Positions 1-7,255 of a stretch of 14,709 nucleotides of DNA are shown here, piece after piece. Under the pieces are notes generated by a model. That model did no database searches. It saw only the letters and a program-made list of their open reading frames with translations, and was not told the origin of the DNA. The position numbers and the translations under genes were made by a program. Position 1 is the first letter of the stretch; each line of letters begins with the position of its first letter. Source of the stretch: Actinomycetota bacterium (GTDB taxonomy: Bacteria > Actinomycetota > Acidimicrobiia > Spongiisociales > UBA11373); contig DNGH01000252.1 in assembly GCA_003486285.1 (NCBI GenBank), forward strand, positions 1 to 14,709, in the 5' to 3' direction.

Positions 1-411
1 ACGTCGCAGGTTGCCCCGCCACATCGCGGCGAGCACCGGACGCACCACCCACGCCCCGACGGGACCACCGAGATACCAGGGGAAGCGGATCGTCTCCTCC
101 CAACGGAACCGGGTTCCACCCGCCATGGGCTCCAGCAGGAAGCGGCCCTCCCCGGTGAAGAGACCCTGGTGCGACACGGCCATCACCCTGGGTGGCTCCC
201 AGACGGTGAACGACATCAGATCGCTGGTCCGGAACGGCCCGACGCGGGTTGCGACGCGGATGCGGGTGCCGGCGCCTTCGCGGCGATCCGAGATGAATTC
301 GAGGCGCTCGGCGTCGGCCATCCACTCCACGTGGCTGTCGAGCCTGGAGACGTCGGCCCACACCACTTCGGGTGGCGCCGCCAGGAAGGTCTCGACCGCG
401 ATCCGCGCCAT
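1..411 (-). CDS. SRPBCC-fold (polyketide cyclase/START-like) protein, 3' end cut by window edge
   Basis: The minus-strand reading frame starts at ATG 411-409 and is open for 137 codons to the left edge, so the C-terminus is missing. The protein begins MARIAVETFLAAPPEVVWAD, the usual opening of SRPBCC proteins: a first strand, then a helix with a P-x-x-V-W motif. It continues with WMADAERLEFISDRREGAGT, a segment around MSFTVWEPPRVMAVSHQG, and a late strand GGTRFRWEETIRFPW, which give the alternating-strand pattern of the fold. Members bind hydrophobic ligands in a deep cavity; some are cyclases, others lipid carriers or of unknown role. No catalytic residue can be named here, so the substrate is unknown. 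It is divergent from the hydrolase at 472, with only about 55-60 nt between the two starts. Fold assignment is fairly secure; function is not. Confidence 0.8.
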   Translation of the reverse strand, partial: MARIAVETFLAAPPEVVWADVSRLDSHVEWMADAERLEFISDRREGAGTRIRVATRVGPFRTSDLMSFTVWEPPRVMAVSHQGLFTGEGRFLLEPMAGGTRFRWEETIRFPWYLGGPVGAWVVRPVLAAMWRGNLRR

Positions 412-417
412 GGCTCC

Positions 418-423
418 AGGCTA
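418..423 (-). promoter_or_regulatory. Putative -10 element (TAGCCT) for the SRPBCC gene, leaderless-type spacing
   Basis: On the minus strand TAGCCT fits TAnnnT and lies 6 nt before the ATG of the SRPBCC gene. A transcript started from it would begin at or beside the start codon, leaving no room for a ribosome binding site. No convincing -35 is visible. The call rests mainly on the same spacing recurring at other first genes in the window. Confidence 0.4.
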
Positions 424-471
424 GGGATCGTCCCGGGGCGATCCGGAGTCGCCGATACCATCGCGGTGTCC

Positions 472-1596
472 ATGGTCACCAAGCGAGCCCGTAACTGGCT
501 GACGCGGGGAGCCTTCATCGCCGTCACGGCGATCGTCGGCACCCTGGGGATCGCGTCGTGGGCGTTGTCGGGCACGATCGCCGCGGAGCTGTTCCTGGCC
601 GGTCCCCCACGCGAGATCACGGTGATCGAAGTCGAGGCCCGTGGGGTCACCCTTGCCGCCGATGCCACCTCCCGGCGCCCCGGCATCTGGCGACTGGTCA
701 CCGCATCCGGCACGCTGGTGGTCGGGGAGATCCAGTCCGCCGACGATGACGCGGTGCGGCGCCGGCTGCTCGCGGCCACGGGTGCGGTCGGTCCGGGCGC
801 CGCCGCCATCGACCGGTTCGTCTACGGCCCGGACCCGGCCGCCGTGGGACTCCCGTTCTCCGAGGTGATCCTCGAGGGACCGCGCGGTGACATGGCGACG
901 TGGGTGGTCGAGGGGATCGACGACACCTGGGTGATCTACGTCCACGATGCCGGAGCCGATCGCACCGAGGTGCTGCGGATGCTCCGCAAGCTGTCCGGGC
1001 TGGGCCTGCCGGTCGTCGTCCCGGCCCTCGACGACCCGGAGGATCCGGAGGCACGCGCCGACCTGGGCACCGGGTCGTTTCGCCAGGTCACCGCGGCGAT
1101 GGACTTTGCCCTCGGGTCGGGGGCGGAGGAGGTCGTGCTGATCGGCTCGGGCACCGGGGGCTCGGCGGTGCTGCTCGCCGCCGCCGACGACCGCTACGAC
1201 ACCGCGGTGGCGGCGATCATCCTGGACGGGCCGCTCCTCGATGCCGCCGCGGTGGCCGAAGCGCGACTCCGCTCCGACAAGGTTCCCGGGTTCCTCGTGG
1301 GATGGGCGAAGGCCGTCGCCACCTTCCGTTTCGGCGTCGAATGGACCGTGCTCGATCACGTCGCCGCGGCGCGCCTGCAGCCACGACCAGTGTTGATCCT
1401 CCACGGCGACGCCGATGGGCGCTTTCCCCTGGCCTCGAGCCGCGCCTATGCCGCGGCGGCATCCGCCGCGACACTGGTGGTGGTGGCGGGAGCCGGGCAC
1501 GGCGAGACCTGGAATCTCGACCCGGAGGCCTACGAGGCCGCCCTGGAGGCGTTTCTCGGCGAGACCGTGGTCGGCCCATCGGGCCTGCAGCCCTGA
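472..1596 (+). CDS. Membrane-anchored alpha/beta-hydrolase-fold protein, nucleophile apparently lost
   Basis: The protein is 374 residues from ATG 472. An alternative GTG at 466 is in frame and lies 4 nt after a possible -10, TACCAT (456-461). A basic N-terminus and a hydrophobic helix (about residues 12-32) suggest an uncleaved signal anchor, with the main domain outside. The C-terminal half is alpha/beta hydrolase: the elbow region reads VVLIGSGTGGSA (about 221-232), the acid-loop motif is HGDADGRFP (311-319) and the histidine motif is GAGHGE (H343). The typical elbow is G-x-S-x-G-G; here the matching residues 225-230 are G-S-G-T-G-G, putting glycine at the nucleophile position. Candidate acid and base residues remain. 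It could be a non-hydrolytic scaffold, or use a shifted Ser or Thr. Substrate unknown. The next gene starts about 38 nt downstream. Confidence 0.83.
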   Translation: MVTKRARNWLTRGAFIAVTAIVGTLGIASWALSGTIAAELFLAGPPREITVIEVEARGVTLAADATSRRPGIWRLVTASGTLVVGEIQSADDDAVRRRLLAATGAVGPGAAAIDRFVYGPDPAAVGLPFSEVILEGPRGDMATWVVEGIDDTWVIYVHDAGADRTEVLRMLRKLSGLGLPVVVPALDDPEDPEARADLGTGSFRQVTAAMDFALGSGAEEVVLIGSGTGGSAVLLAAADDRYDTAVAAIILDGPLLDAAAVAEARLRSDKVPGFLVGWAKAVATFRFGVEWTVLDHVAAARLQPRPVLILHGDADGRFPLASSRAYAAAASAATLVVVAGAGHGETWNLDPEAYEAALEAFLGETVVGPSGLQP

Positions 1597-1621
1597 CCTC
1601 CGCTGACTCGGTGCCACTCGG

Positions 1622-1627
1622 CATACT
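1622..1627 (+). promoter_or_regulatory. Putative -10 element (CATACT) for the cysteine desulfurase gene
   Basis: CATACT keeps the key A2 and T6 of a -10 hexamer and sits exactly 7 nt before GTG 1635. There is no Shine-Dalgarno sequence before that GTG, so a leaderless transcript is the simplest reading. No good -35 at 16-18 nt spacing was found. The element falls in the 38-nt gap after the hydrolase gene. Confidence 0.4.
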
Positions 1628-1634
1628 GGTGCCC

Positions 1635-2762
1635 GTGCTCTACCTGGATCACGCCGCCACCACCCCGCTGCGCCCTGAGGCCGCCGCGGCGATGGCGCCT
1701 TTTCTCGGCGGCGAGTTCGGCAATCCCTCGGGGATGCATGCCGTGGCGCGTCGGGCGAAGAACGCCATCGAGGACGCCCGCGACAGGGTGGCGGGGGTGC
1801 TCGGGGCGCGGGCCCTCGACGTCGTCTTCACCGGTGCCGGCACCGAGTCGGACAACCTCGCCGTGGCCGGAGTGGCTCTGGCGGAGGGACGCCGCGGTGG
1901 AGTGGTCACCACCGCGACCGAGCACGAAGCCGTGCTCGCCACCGCCCGCCACCTGGAGCGGCTGGGATGCCCCCTCACCGTCGTTCCCGTCGATGGTCAC
2001 GGGGTGGTGGATCCTGCGCGGGTGGCGGCGGCGGTCGACGCCGGCACCGCAGTCGTATCCGTGATGGCGGCCAACAACGAGACCGGGGCGGTGCAACCCG
2101 TGGCCGCGATCGCCGCGGCGCTCGCGGGGCGCGGCGTCCCCGTTCACAGCGATGCGGTCCAGGCGGCGGTGTCGCGCCCCTGCTCGCTCGACGACCTCGG
2201 GGTCGACCTCCTCACCCTCTCCGCCCACAAGCTCGGCGGGCCGCAGGGTGTCGGCATCCTCGCCATGCGCCCCGGCATCACGCTGGCACCGGTGATCCAC
2301 GGCGGCGGGCAGGAACTGGGGAGGCGCAGCGGCACCCACAACGTCGCCGGGATCGTCGGCGCCGCTGCGGCGCTCGAGGCTGCGGTCACCGACCGCAAGC
2401 GGTTGATCGACGACGTCGGCGCGGCGCGGCACCGTTTCGAGGTGGACCTGACGCGTGCCGTACCCGACGTGGTGTTCACCATCGCCGGCGCCGACCGTCT
2501 GGTCCAGCACAGCCACTGGCGCATTCCCGGCATCGATGCCGAGACGCTCCTGGTGCGCCTGGATGGGATCGGGCTGGCCGCATCGGCAGGGTCGGCCTGC
2601 CACAGCGGAGCGATCGCCGCCTCCCACGTGCTCGCCGCGATGGGTCTGGCGCCGGCCGATGCCGCAGGCTGTGTGCGCTTCACCTTCGGCTGGGACACCA
2701 GGCCGGAGGACGGCACCACTGCTGCCGGACTCGTGGCCGCGGCCGTGGGGGGGTTGCGATGA
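1635..2762 (+). CDS. Cysteine desulfurase (NifS/IscS-like, class V aminotransferase fold)
   Basis: PLP enzyme that removes sulfur from L-cysteine as an enzyme-bound persulfide and releases alanine; 375 residues, normal for the family. GTG 1635 is chosen because it gives VLYLDHAATTPL, matching the usual family N-terminus, and lies 7 nt after a -10-like hexamer; GTG 1629 is a two-codon-longer alternative. Visible motifs are GNPSGMHAVARRAK, GTESDNLA, the cofactor-stacking region TEHEAV, NNETGAVQP, and the Schiff-base lysine in SAHKLGGPQG (K199). The active-site cysteine is C322, in ASAGSACHSGA. Its stop overlaps the mnmA start as ATGA, so the main sulfur client is probably MnmA, as in other actinobacteria where the two genes are adjacent. 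NifS and IscS subtypes cannot be separated by eye, so no symbol is given. Confidence 0.95.
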   Translation: MLYLDHAATTPLRPEAAAAMAPFLGGEFGNPSGMHAVARRAKNAIEDARDRVAGVLGARALDVVFTGAGTESDNLAVAGVALAEGRRGGVVTTATEHEAVLATARHLERLGCPLTVVPVDGHGVVDPARVAAAVDAGTAVVSVMAANNETGAVQPVAAIAAALAGRGVPVHSDAVQAAVSRPCSLDDLGVDLLTLSAHKLGGPQGVGILAMRPGITLAPVIHGGGQELGRRSGTHNVAGIVGAAAALEAAVTDRKRLIDDVGAARHRFEVDLTRAVPDVVFTIAGADRLVQHSHWRIPGIDAETLLVRLDGIGLAASAGSACHSGAIAASHVLAAMGLAPADAAGCVRFTFGWDTRPEDGTTAAGLVAAAVGGLR

Positions 2763-3823
2763 AGGCGCTGGTGGCGATGTCGGGAGGGGTGGACAGCAGC
2801 GTCGCCGCGGCGCTGATGCTGGAGGCAGGTCACGAAGTCATCGGGGTGACCCTGAAGCAGTGGGTCGCTCCCGACGGGAGCCTTCCCACCGCGGGGTGCT
2901 GCACCGTGGCCGACGCCGAGGATGCCCGCAAGGTGGCGGCTCGCCTTGGCATACCGCACTACGTGCTGGATCACTCCGCCGAGTTCACCGCCGAGGTCGT
3001 CGATCGCTTCGTTGCGGGATATGCCGCCGGGCTCACTCCCAACCCCTGCATCGAGTGCAACCGCCGGGTGCGATTCGGCGCTTTGCTCGGGCGGGTCGAA
3101 CCGCTCGGCTGCGACGTCCTCGTCACCGGTCACTACGCCCGGATCGCGATGCGCCACGGACGCCGCGCCCTGCTGCAGGCCGCCGATCCGACGAAGGACC
3201 AGTCGTACGTGCTGCACATGCTCTCGGCCGCCGATCTCGCCAGGGTGCGGTTCCCCGTCGGGGAACTGACCAAGGCCGAGGTCCGCGACCACGCCGCCCG
3301 CCTCGGGCTGGGCACCGCCGCCAAGCCCGACAGCCAGGACCTCTGCTTCGTGGCGGGCGACTACCGCGCCTTCCTCCGGTCCCGGCTCCCCGAGATCAGA
3401 CGACCCGGTGCGGTGGTCGACGCGTCCGGTGCCGTCGTCGGCCACCACGATGGGATCGCCGGGTTCACGGTCGGCCAGCGGCGCGGCCTCGGCATGGCGG
3501 CAGGGGAGCCGCGCTACGTGGTGGCGGTGGACTCCGCCACGGCCACGGTGCGGGTGGGGTCGCGCTCCGACCTGGCCGTCGCGGCGTGCACGGTCGCCGG
3601 GGTCCGTTTCGTGAACGAGGCCGCGGCGGCGGGCGAGCCCGTGGCGGTGAAGGTGCGCTATCGGTCGCGGCCCGTTCCCGCCCGGCTGTTTCCGGTGGCC
3701 GATGCGTGGAGGGTGGTCTTCGACGCCGCCCAGGAGGCCGTGGCCCCCGGCCAGGCAGCAGTGTTCTATCGGGACGACGAGGTCCTCGGCGGTGGGACGA
3801 TCACCGCGACGGAGGCGCCATGA
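2759..3823 (+). CDS. mnmA: tRNA-specific 2-thiouridylase MnmA
   Basis: ATP-dependent enzyme that replaces the oxygen at C2 of wobble uridine 34 in certain tRNAs with sulfur relayed from a cysteine desulfurase; cytoplasmic, 354 residues, close to the family length. The N-terminal PP-loop is SGGVDSS (8-14). GCCTVADAEDARKVA follows, as in typical MnmA proteins. The catalytic cysteine is C100 in NPCIECNRRVRFG and the persulfide-relay cysteine is C196 in KPDSQDLCFV. Other family signatures are the region before DQSYVL, GQRRGLG, and the C-terminal beta-barrel with FYRDDEVLGGG. The ATG overlaps the upstream stop by ATGA, and the stop overlaps the ligA ATG in the same way, so all three genes appear translationally coupled. 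Nothing looks broken. Confidence 0.96.
   Translation: MKALVAMSGGVDSSVAAALMLEAGHEVIGVTLKQWVAPDGSLPTAGCCTVADAEDARKVAARLGIPHYVLDHSAEFTAEVVDRFVAGYAAGLTPNPCIECNRRVRFGALLGRVEPLGCDVLVTGHYARIAMRHGRRALLQAADPTKDQSYVLHMLSAADLARVRFPVGELTKAEVRDHAARLGLGTAAKPDSQDLCFVAGDYRAFLRSRLPEIRRPGAVVDASGAVVGHHDGIAGFTVGQRRGLGMAAGEPRYVVAVDSATATVRVGSRSDLAVAACTVAGVRFVNEAAAAGEPVAVKVRYRSRPVPARLFPVADAWRVVFDAAQEAVAPGQAAVFYRDDEVLGGGTITATEAP
3811..3815 (+). promoter_or_regulatory. Ribosome binding site (GGAGG) of ligA
   Basis: GGAGG lies 4 nt before ATG 3820, inside the last codons of mnmA. It supports that ATG as the ligA start even though the reading frame stays open far upstream, and it shows that internal genes here can carry Shine-Dalgarno sites while first genes mostly do not. 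Confidence 0.6.
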
Positions 3824-5841
3824 CCGCGCCCGGGCGCATCGAGGAGCTTCGGGCGCTGCTGCGCCGCCACTCCCACCGCTACCACGTTCTCGACGACCCG
3901 GAGATCCCGGACTCCGAGTACGACGCGCTGTTCCGCGAACTGGAGGCACTCGAAGCGGCCAATCCGGATCTGGTGACCGCGGACTCACCGACGCAGCGGG
4001 TCGGCGCCGTCCCCGAGGCCTCGTTTGCACCGGCAGCGCATCGCCAGCGGATGTTCTCACTGGACAACGTCGAGTCTGCCGACGATCTGCGTGCCTGGGA
4101 GGGAAGGCTGGTGCGCTTCCTGGGCCACGCCCCCGCGGGCTATGCGTGTGAGCTGAAGATCGACGGAATCGCCATCTCTCTCACCTACGAAGCGGGCCGG
4201 TACGTGCGCGGTGCCACCCGGGGTGACGGCGTCACCGGCGAGGATGTCACGGTCAACCTGCGCACCCTGGGTCAGGTGCCTGCGGTGCTATTCGGAGATC
4301 GCATCCCGGGCGTGGTCGAGGTGCGCGGCGAGGTCTACATGACCGACTCCGTGTTCCACGATCTGAACCAGACACAGGACGAGGCAGGAGAGCGCCGCTT
4401 CGTCAACCCGCGCAACGCCGCTGCCGGCGCGGTGCGACAGAAGGATCCCGCCATGACCGCGGCGCGGCGCCTGTCGCTGTGGACCTATCAGGTGGGCTTC
4501 ATCGAAGGGCTCCGCTTCCGCTCCCACACCGAGAGCCTCGACTGGCTGCGCACGGCCGGGTTCCCGGTCAACCCCGAGTCCGAGCACGTCGCCGACCTCA
4601 GCGGGGTGATCGCCTACGTCGAGCGCGCCCAGGCCCGCCGCCACGATCTCGGCTACCAGACCGATGGTGTCGTGATCAAGGTCGACTCGCTCGCCGAGCA
4701 GGGGGAATTGGGCTTCACGGCGAAGTCCCCCCGCTGGGCGGTGGCCTACAAGTTCCCTCCCGAGGAACGCACCACGCGGCTGCGGGCGATCCAGGTGAAC
4801 GTGGGCCGCACCGGTGCGGTGACTCCGTATGCGGTGCTCGACCCGGTCTTCGTCGGAGGGGCGACTGTCACCAACGCCACGTTGCACAACCAGGACGAGG
4901 TCGCCCGCCGCGACCTGCGCATCGGCGACCTCGTGGTGGTGCGTCGTGCCGGCGATGTCATCCCCGAGGTCGTGGGGCCGGTGGTGTCGGTCCGCACCGG
5001 TAAGGAGAAGCGGTGGCGGATGCCCGCCTCTTGTCCGTTCTGCGGCAATCCCATCGTCCGCAACGCGGGTGAGGCGGTGGCGCGCTGCACCGGCGGCTTC
5101 TCCTGCCCGGTGCGGTTGCGGGAGTACCTGTTCCACTTCGCCGGGCGGGGTGGGATGGACATCGAGGGGCTGGGCTTCAAGACGGTGGACCTGCTCCTGT
5201 CGCGGGGGTGGATCAAAGATCCCGCCGACGTCTTCACCCTCGATCCCGAGAAGGTGCGGTCGGTGGAGGGCTGGGGTGACGTCTCCGTGCGCAACCTCAT
5301 GGCCTCCATCGAGGCAGCACGGCATCGACCGTTGGCTCGGGTCATCACCGCCCTGGGGATTCCCCTCGTGGGAGGTACCGTGGCGCGGTCGCTGGCACGG
5401 CGCTTCCGGTCGATGCCGGCGCTGCTCGACGCCTCGGCGGAGGAGATCGGGTCCATCGCCGGGATCGGCCCGGAGATCGTCGAGTCGGTGCTCACCTGGA
5501 CCTCCGACAAGCAGAACCGCAAGCTCGTTGCCCGCCTGGCAGCGGGTGGGGTGGAATTGAGCGATGCGGAGCCGGAGGGGGTCGACAGCGGCCTCCTCTC
5601 CGGGCTGACCCTGGTGATAACGGGGACCCTGGAGGGCTTCTCCCGGGAGGGGGCGCGTCTCGCGGTGGAGGAGCGGGGCGGCAAGGTCACTGTGTCGGTA
5701 TCGGCGAAGACCACCGCCGTGGTGGCCGGCGAGGCTCCCGGCGCCGCCAAGGTGGACAAGGCCAATGCCCTGGGGATCCGGATCATCGACGAAGCGGCGT
5801 TCGTCCGGCTGCTCGCCGCGGGTCCCGGGGTCCTGGAATGA
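3820..5841 (+). CDS. ligA: NAD+-dependent DNA ligase LigA
   Basis: Seals nicks in duplex DNA during replication and repair using NAD+; 673 residues, the usual full length. Domains in order: Ia (HRYHVLDDPEIPDSEYDALF, about 20-40); the adenylation domain with the nucleotidyl-lysine motif ELKIDG (K113) and GATRGDGVTGEDVT; FVNPRNAAAGAVRQ; the OB-fold with VAYKFPPEE and VGRTGAVTPYAVL; a four-cysteine zinc finger (C405, C408, C423, C429); helix-hairpin-helix repeats (GIPLVGGTVARSL, IAGIGPEIVESV); and a C-terminal BRCT domain from about residue 590 (LTLVITGTLEGFSREGA). ATG 3820 is fixed by the GGAGG site and by the ATGA overlap with mnmA. All key motifs are intact. It is the last gene of this run; a new start signal for the next gene overlaps its stop. 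Confidence 0.97.
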   Translation: MTAPGRIEELRALLRRHSHRYHVLDDPEIPDSEYDALFRELEALEAANPDLVTADSPTQRVGAVPEASFAPAAHRQRMFSLDNVESADDLRAWEGRLVRFLGHAPAGYACELKIDGIAISLTYEAGRYVRGATRGDGVTGEDVTVNLRTLGQVPAVLFGDRIPGVVEVRGEVYMTDSVFHDLNQTQDEAGERRFVNPRNAAAGAVRQKDPAMTAARRLSLWTYQVGFIEGLRFRSHTESLDWLRTAGFPVNPESEHVADLSGVIAYVERAQARRHDLGYQTDGVVIKVDSLAEQGELGFTAKSPRWAVAYKFPPEERTTRLRAIQVNVGRTGAVTPYAVLDPVFVGGATVTNATLHNQDEVARRDLRIGDLVVVRRAGDVIPEVVGPVVSVRTGKEKRWRMPASCPFCGNPIVRNAGEAVARCTGGFSCPVRLREYLFHFAGRGGMDIEGLGFKTVDLLLSRGWIKDPADVFTLDPEKVRSVEGWGDVSVRNLMASIEAARHRPLARVITALGIPLVGGTVARSLARRFRSMPALLDASAEEIGSIAGIGPEIVESVLTWTSDKQNRKLVARLAAGGVELSDAEPEGVDSGLLSGLTLVITGTLEGFSREGARLAVEERGGKVTVSVSAKTTAVVAGEAPGAAKVDKANALGIRIIDEAAFVRLLAAGPGVLE

Positions 5842-5867
5842 CCCTCCGGACCTGCGATTGCTAGGTT
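5838..5867 (+). promoter_or_regulatory. Putative promoter overlapping the ligA stop (ATGACC ... TAGGTT)
   Basis: A -35-like ATGACC (5838-5843), which contains the ligA stop codon, and a -10-like TAGGTT (5862-5867) are 18 nt apart. The -10 is followed after 6 nt by GTG 5874, the same leaderless-type spacing seen elsewhere in the window. That GTG is not in frame with the stress-protein gene it precedes (see findings). Confidence 0.4.
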
Positions 5868-5925
5868 GGGTGCGTGCCCAATCGGCCCCGGCTGGGGGTT
5901 CGTCCATGACGCCGGGGATCCCCAC

Positions 5926-6801
5926 GTGACACTGGTCGATCGCGGCTGGCGCGTGCTGTGGACCCGCGGGGCCGGGTGCCGGGAACTGGCTCCTGCCCTC
6001 GGCGAGGCCGGCCCGGTGGAAGGCGACCTGCGGGCGGCCTGCCTGCGGCAGCGAGCCGATCTCCTCGTGGCCCGCAAGCTGACCTCGTTCGGCCTGGTCA
6101 GCGTGGCCGTGCCCCACGGGTACCGCCGCGACGACGTGACGGGGATCGTCGCCGCCGTCGGAGGCGGACCCCACTCGATCCTGGCGGCATTCGTAGCCGA
6201 GAGGCTCGGCACGTCGCTCGACGTCCCCGCCGCAATCGCCTCGGGGTCGCGGTCGGTGCGCGAGGACGCCACCGCGGAGTCGCTTCTCGCCGAGGTCGGC
6301 ACGGTGGTCCCCGACCTTCCGGCCAAGGTGGTGCGCGCCGACAGCGCCCGCGACCTCGTCGCCGGCCTGCCCGCCGGTTCCCTGCTGGTCGTCGGTGCTC
6401 CGGGAGGTTCGTGGATGCAGCGCCAGTTCTTCGGCCCGGGGCGGCGCCTCGTGGTCAAGGCTCCGGCCGGTGCGATCGTGGTGCGGCGTGCCCCGGCCCG
6501 CTGCTTCCAGGCGATGACCGAGGGGATGGCCTTCGGCCCGGCGATGCCGGTGCGCGAGGCGCGTCGGCTCCTGGTGACGGCGATGGCCCCCGTGGTCGAC
6601 GATGGGCGTCTCGTCGGGATCGTGTCCCGTGGCGCGCTCGACGCCGCCTCCCCATCCGCTGTGGTCGGTGCGGTCGCCACCCCGCCGATCTCGGTGCGGG
6701 ACGAGGCTCCGCTCGATGAGGTCGACCTGGTGCCCGAGGAGATCGATCAGGTGCCGGTAATCGATGGGGAGGGGCGGTTGCGGGGTGTGATCCTCAGATG
6801 A
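5926..6801 (+). CDS. Universal-stress-like domain fused to a CBS pair; 5' end uncertain
   Basis: From GTG 5926 the protein is 291 residues. Residues about 66-190 resemble a universal stress protein: a first strand GIVAAVGGGPHS (73-84), then the nucleotide-loop motif VVGAPGGSWMQRQFFGPG, where VGAPGGS (156-162) recalls the family's G-x-x-G-x-S signature, and a final strand AGAIVVRRAP. Residues about 196-291 look like two CBS motifs: AMTEGMAFGPAMPVREA followed by DDGRLVGIVSRGALDAA, then EEIDQVPVIDGEGRLRGVIL. Both domain types commonly bind adenine nucleotides, so an energy- or stress-sensing role is inferred. GTG 5926 has GGGG 8 nt upstream; in-frame TTG 5866 would add 20 residues. A frameshift near 5894-5898 could join it to GTG 5874. 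It converges with the next minus-strand gene and overlaps it by 8 nt. Confidence 0.72.
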   Translation: MTLVDRGWRVLWTRGAGCRELAPALGEAGPVEGDLRAACLRQRADLLVARKLTSFGLVSVAVPHGYRRDDVTGIVAAVGGGPHSILAAFVAERLGTSLDVPAAIASGSRSVREDATAESLLAEVGTVVPDLPAKVVRADSARDLVAGLPAGSLLVVGAPGGSWMQRQFFGPGRRLVVKAPAGAIVVRRAPARCFQAMTEGMAFGPAMPVREARRLLVTAMAPVVDDGRLVGIVSRGALDAASPSAVVGAVATPPISVRDEAPLDEVDLVPEEIDQVPVIDGEGRLRGVILR

Positions 6802-7198
6802 CCCGGAAGGTCCAGGCGAAGGCGCCCGGATCCGGCACCTGACTCGGCAGGCGGTCCCAGGAGACCTCGACGGTGTGCTCGCCGGGTTCCCACCGTTCGA
6901 TGGAGCCACCCGGTCCCGGCCGCCAGCGGAAGGTGCCCGTGGCGGTCACTGCCACCACCTCGCTCGGTGGCACCGGCCGGCCATCGACGACGATGGTCGC
7001 CACATAGCCCGGTGGCAGCTCGATCACGACCTCGGCCGGGGAGGCGAGCACGTCCCCCGGTTTGGGGTAGACGGACTCGAGCGGCGCCGGCAGTGCGGCC
7101 GGGTCGCCGGATGGGTAGAACACGATCACCGCGACCACGAGCGCCGCGAACGCCGTGGCGAGCGCGATGATGAGCCAACGGTGCCGGGACGCATCCAC
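6794..7198 (-). CDS. Small membrane-anchored protein with an Ig-like extracytoplasmic domain
   Basis: The protein is 134 residues from GTG 7198 on the minus strand. After a short basic N-terminus (MDASRHR), residues about 9-28 (WLIIALATAFAALVVAVIVF) form one transmembrane helix, a signal anchor with no lipobox. The rest is a single beta-rich domain: SVYPKPGDVLASPAEVVIEL, then GYVATIVVDGRPVPPSEV, then WEPGEHTVEVSW, ending FAWTFRVI. This strand pattern, with P-x-P-G-D near the start and P-G-x-H-T-V-x-V near the end, is typical of Ig-like or fibronectin-like domains outside the actinobacterial membrane. No catalytic residues are seen; a binding or structural role is likely but unproven. The GTG lies 7 nt after a -10-like hexamer on the same strand. 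It is divergent from dapC across a repeat. Confidence 0.75.
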   Translation of the reverse strand: MDASRHRWLIIALATAFAALVVAVIVFYPSGDPAALPAPLESVYPKPGDVLASPAEVVIELPPGYVATIVVDGRPVPPSEVVAVTATGTFRWRPGPGGSIERWEPGEHTVEVSWDRLPSQVPDPGAFAWTFRVI

Positions 7199-7205
7199 CG
7201 GCGCG

Positions 7206-7211
7206 AGTCTG
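7206..7211 (-). promoter_or_regulatory. Putative -10 element (CAGACT) for the Ig-like gene
   Basis: On the minus strand CAGACT keeps A2 and T6 of a -10 hexamer and is 7 nt before GTG 7198, again leaderless-type spacing. A -35 at 17 nt would fall at about 7229-7234, inside the heptamer repeat, and shows no match to TTGACA. Confidence 0.35.
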
Positions 7212-7212
7212 G

Positions 7213-7241
7213 CACCCCGGCACCCGGTACCCGGTACCCGG
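7213..7241 (+). repeat. Tandem heptamer repeat (YACCCGG) between two divergent genes
   Basis: Consecutive units are caccccgg (one extra c), cacccgg, tacccgg and tacccgg, followed by a degenerate ttaccg that merges with the dapC -10. The same cacccgg unit recurs in tandem at 14690-14709. The array fills the gap between the -10 of the minus-strand Ig-like gene and the -10 of dapC, where both -35 boxes would be expected. There are no spacers, so it is not CRISPR-like. Confidence 0.8.
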
Positions 7242-7242
7242 T

Positions 7243-7248
7243 TACCGT
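7243..7248 (+). promoter_or_regulatory. Putative -10 element (TACCGT) for dapC-dapD-dapE
   Basis: TACCGT fits TAnnnT and lies exactly 7 nt before ATG 7256. The intervening bases are nearly all C, so no ribosome binding site exists and a leaderless mRNA is inferred. The expected -35 position is occupied by the heptamer repeat. The 57-nt gap is too short for a lysine riboswitch. Confidence 0.5.
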
Positions 7249-7255
7249 TCCCCCC

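Noticed and set aside
216..1617. Long minus-strand frames opposite the alpha/beta hydrolase
   Set aside because: They lack recognisable motifs, while the plus-strand frame has a membrane anchor and hydrolase motifs.
900..1634. In-frame N-terminal extension of the cysteine desulfurase
   Set aside because: The extension is antiparallel-frame noise over the hydrolase gene; the family N-terminus matches exactly at GTG 1635.
4288..6909. Very long open frame on the minus strand opposite ligA and the stress-like gene
   Set aside because: It lies antisense to clear ligA motifs, its translation is low-complexity and rich in His, Arg and Gly, and such open antisense frames are expected from high-GC codon bias.
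7213..7241. CRISPR-like array
   Set aside because: The unit is 7 bp with no spacers, and no cas gene is present.
7199..7255. Lysine riboswitch upstream of dapC
   Set aside because: The gap is only 57 nt, is filled by the heptamer array, and the transcript appears to be leaderless.
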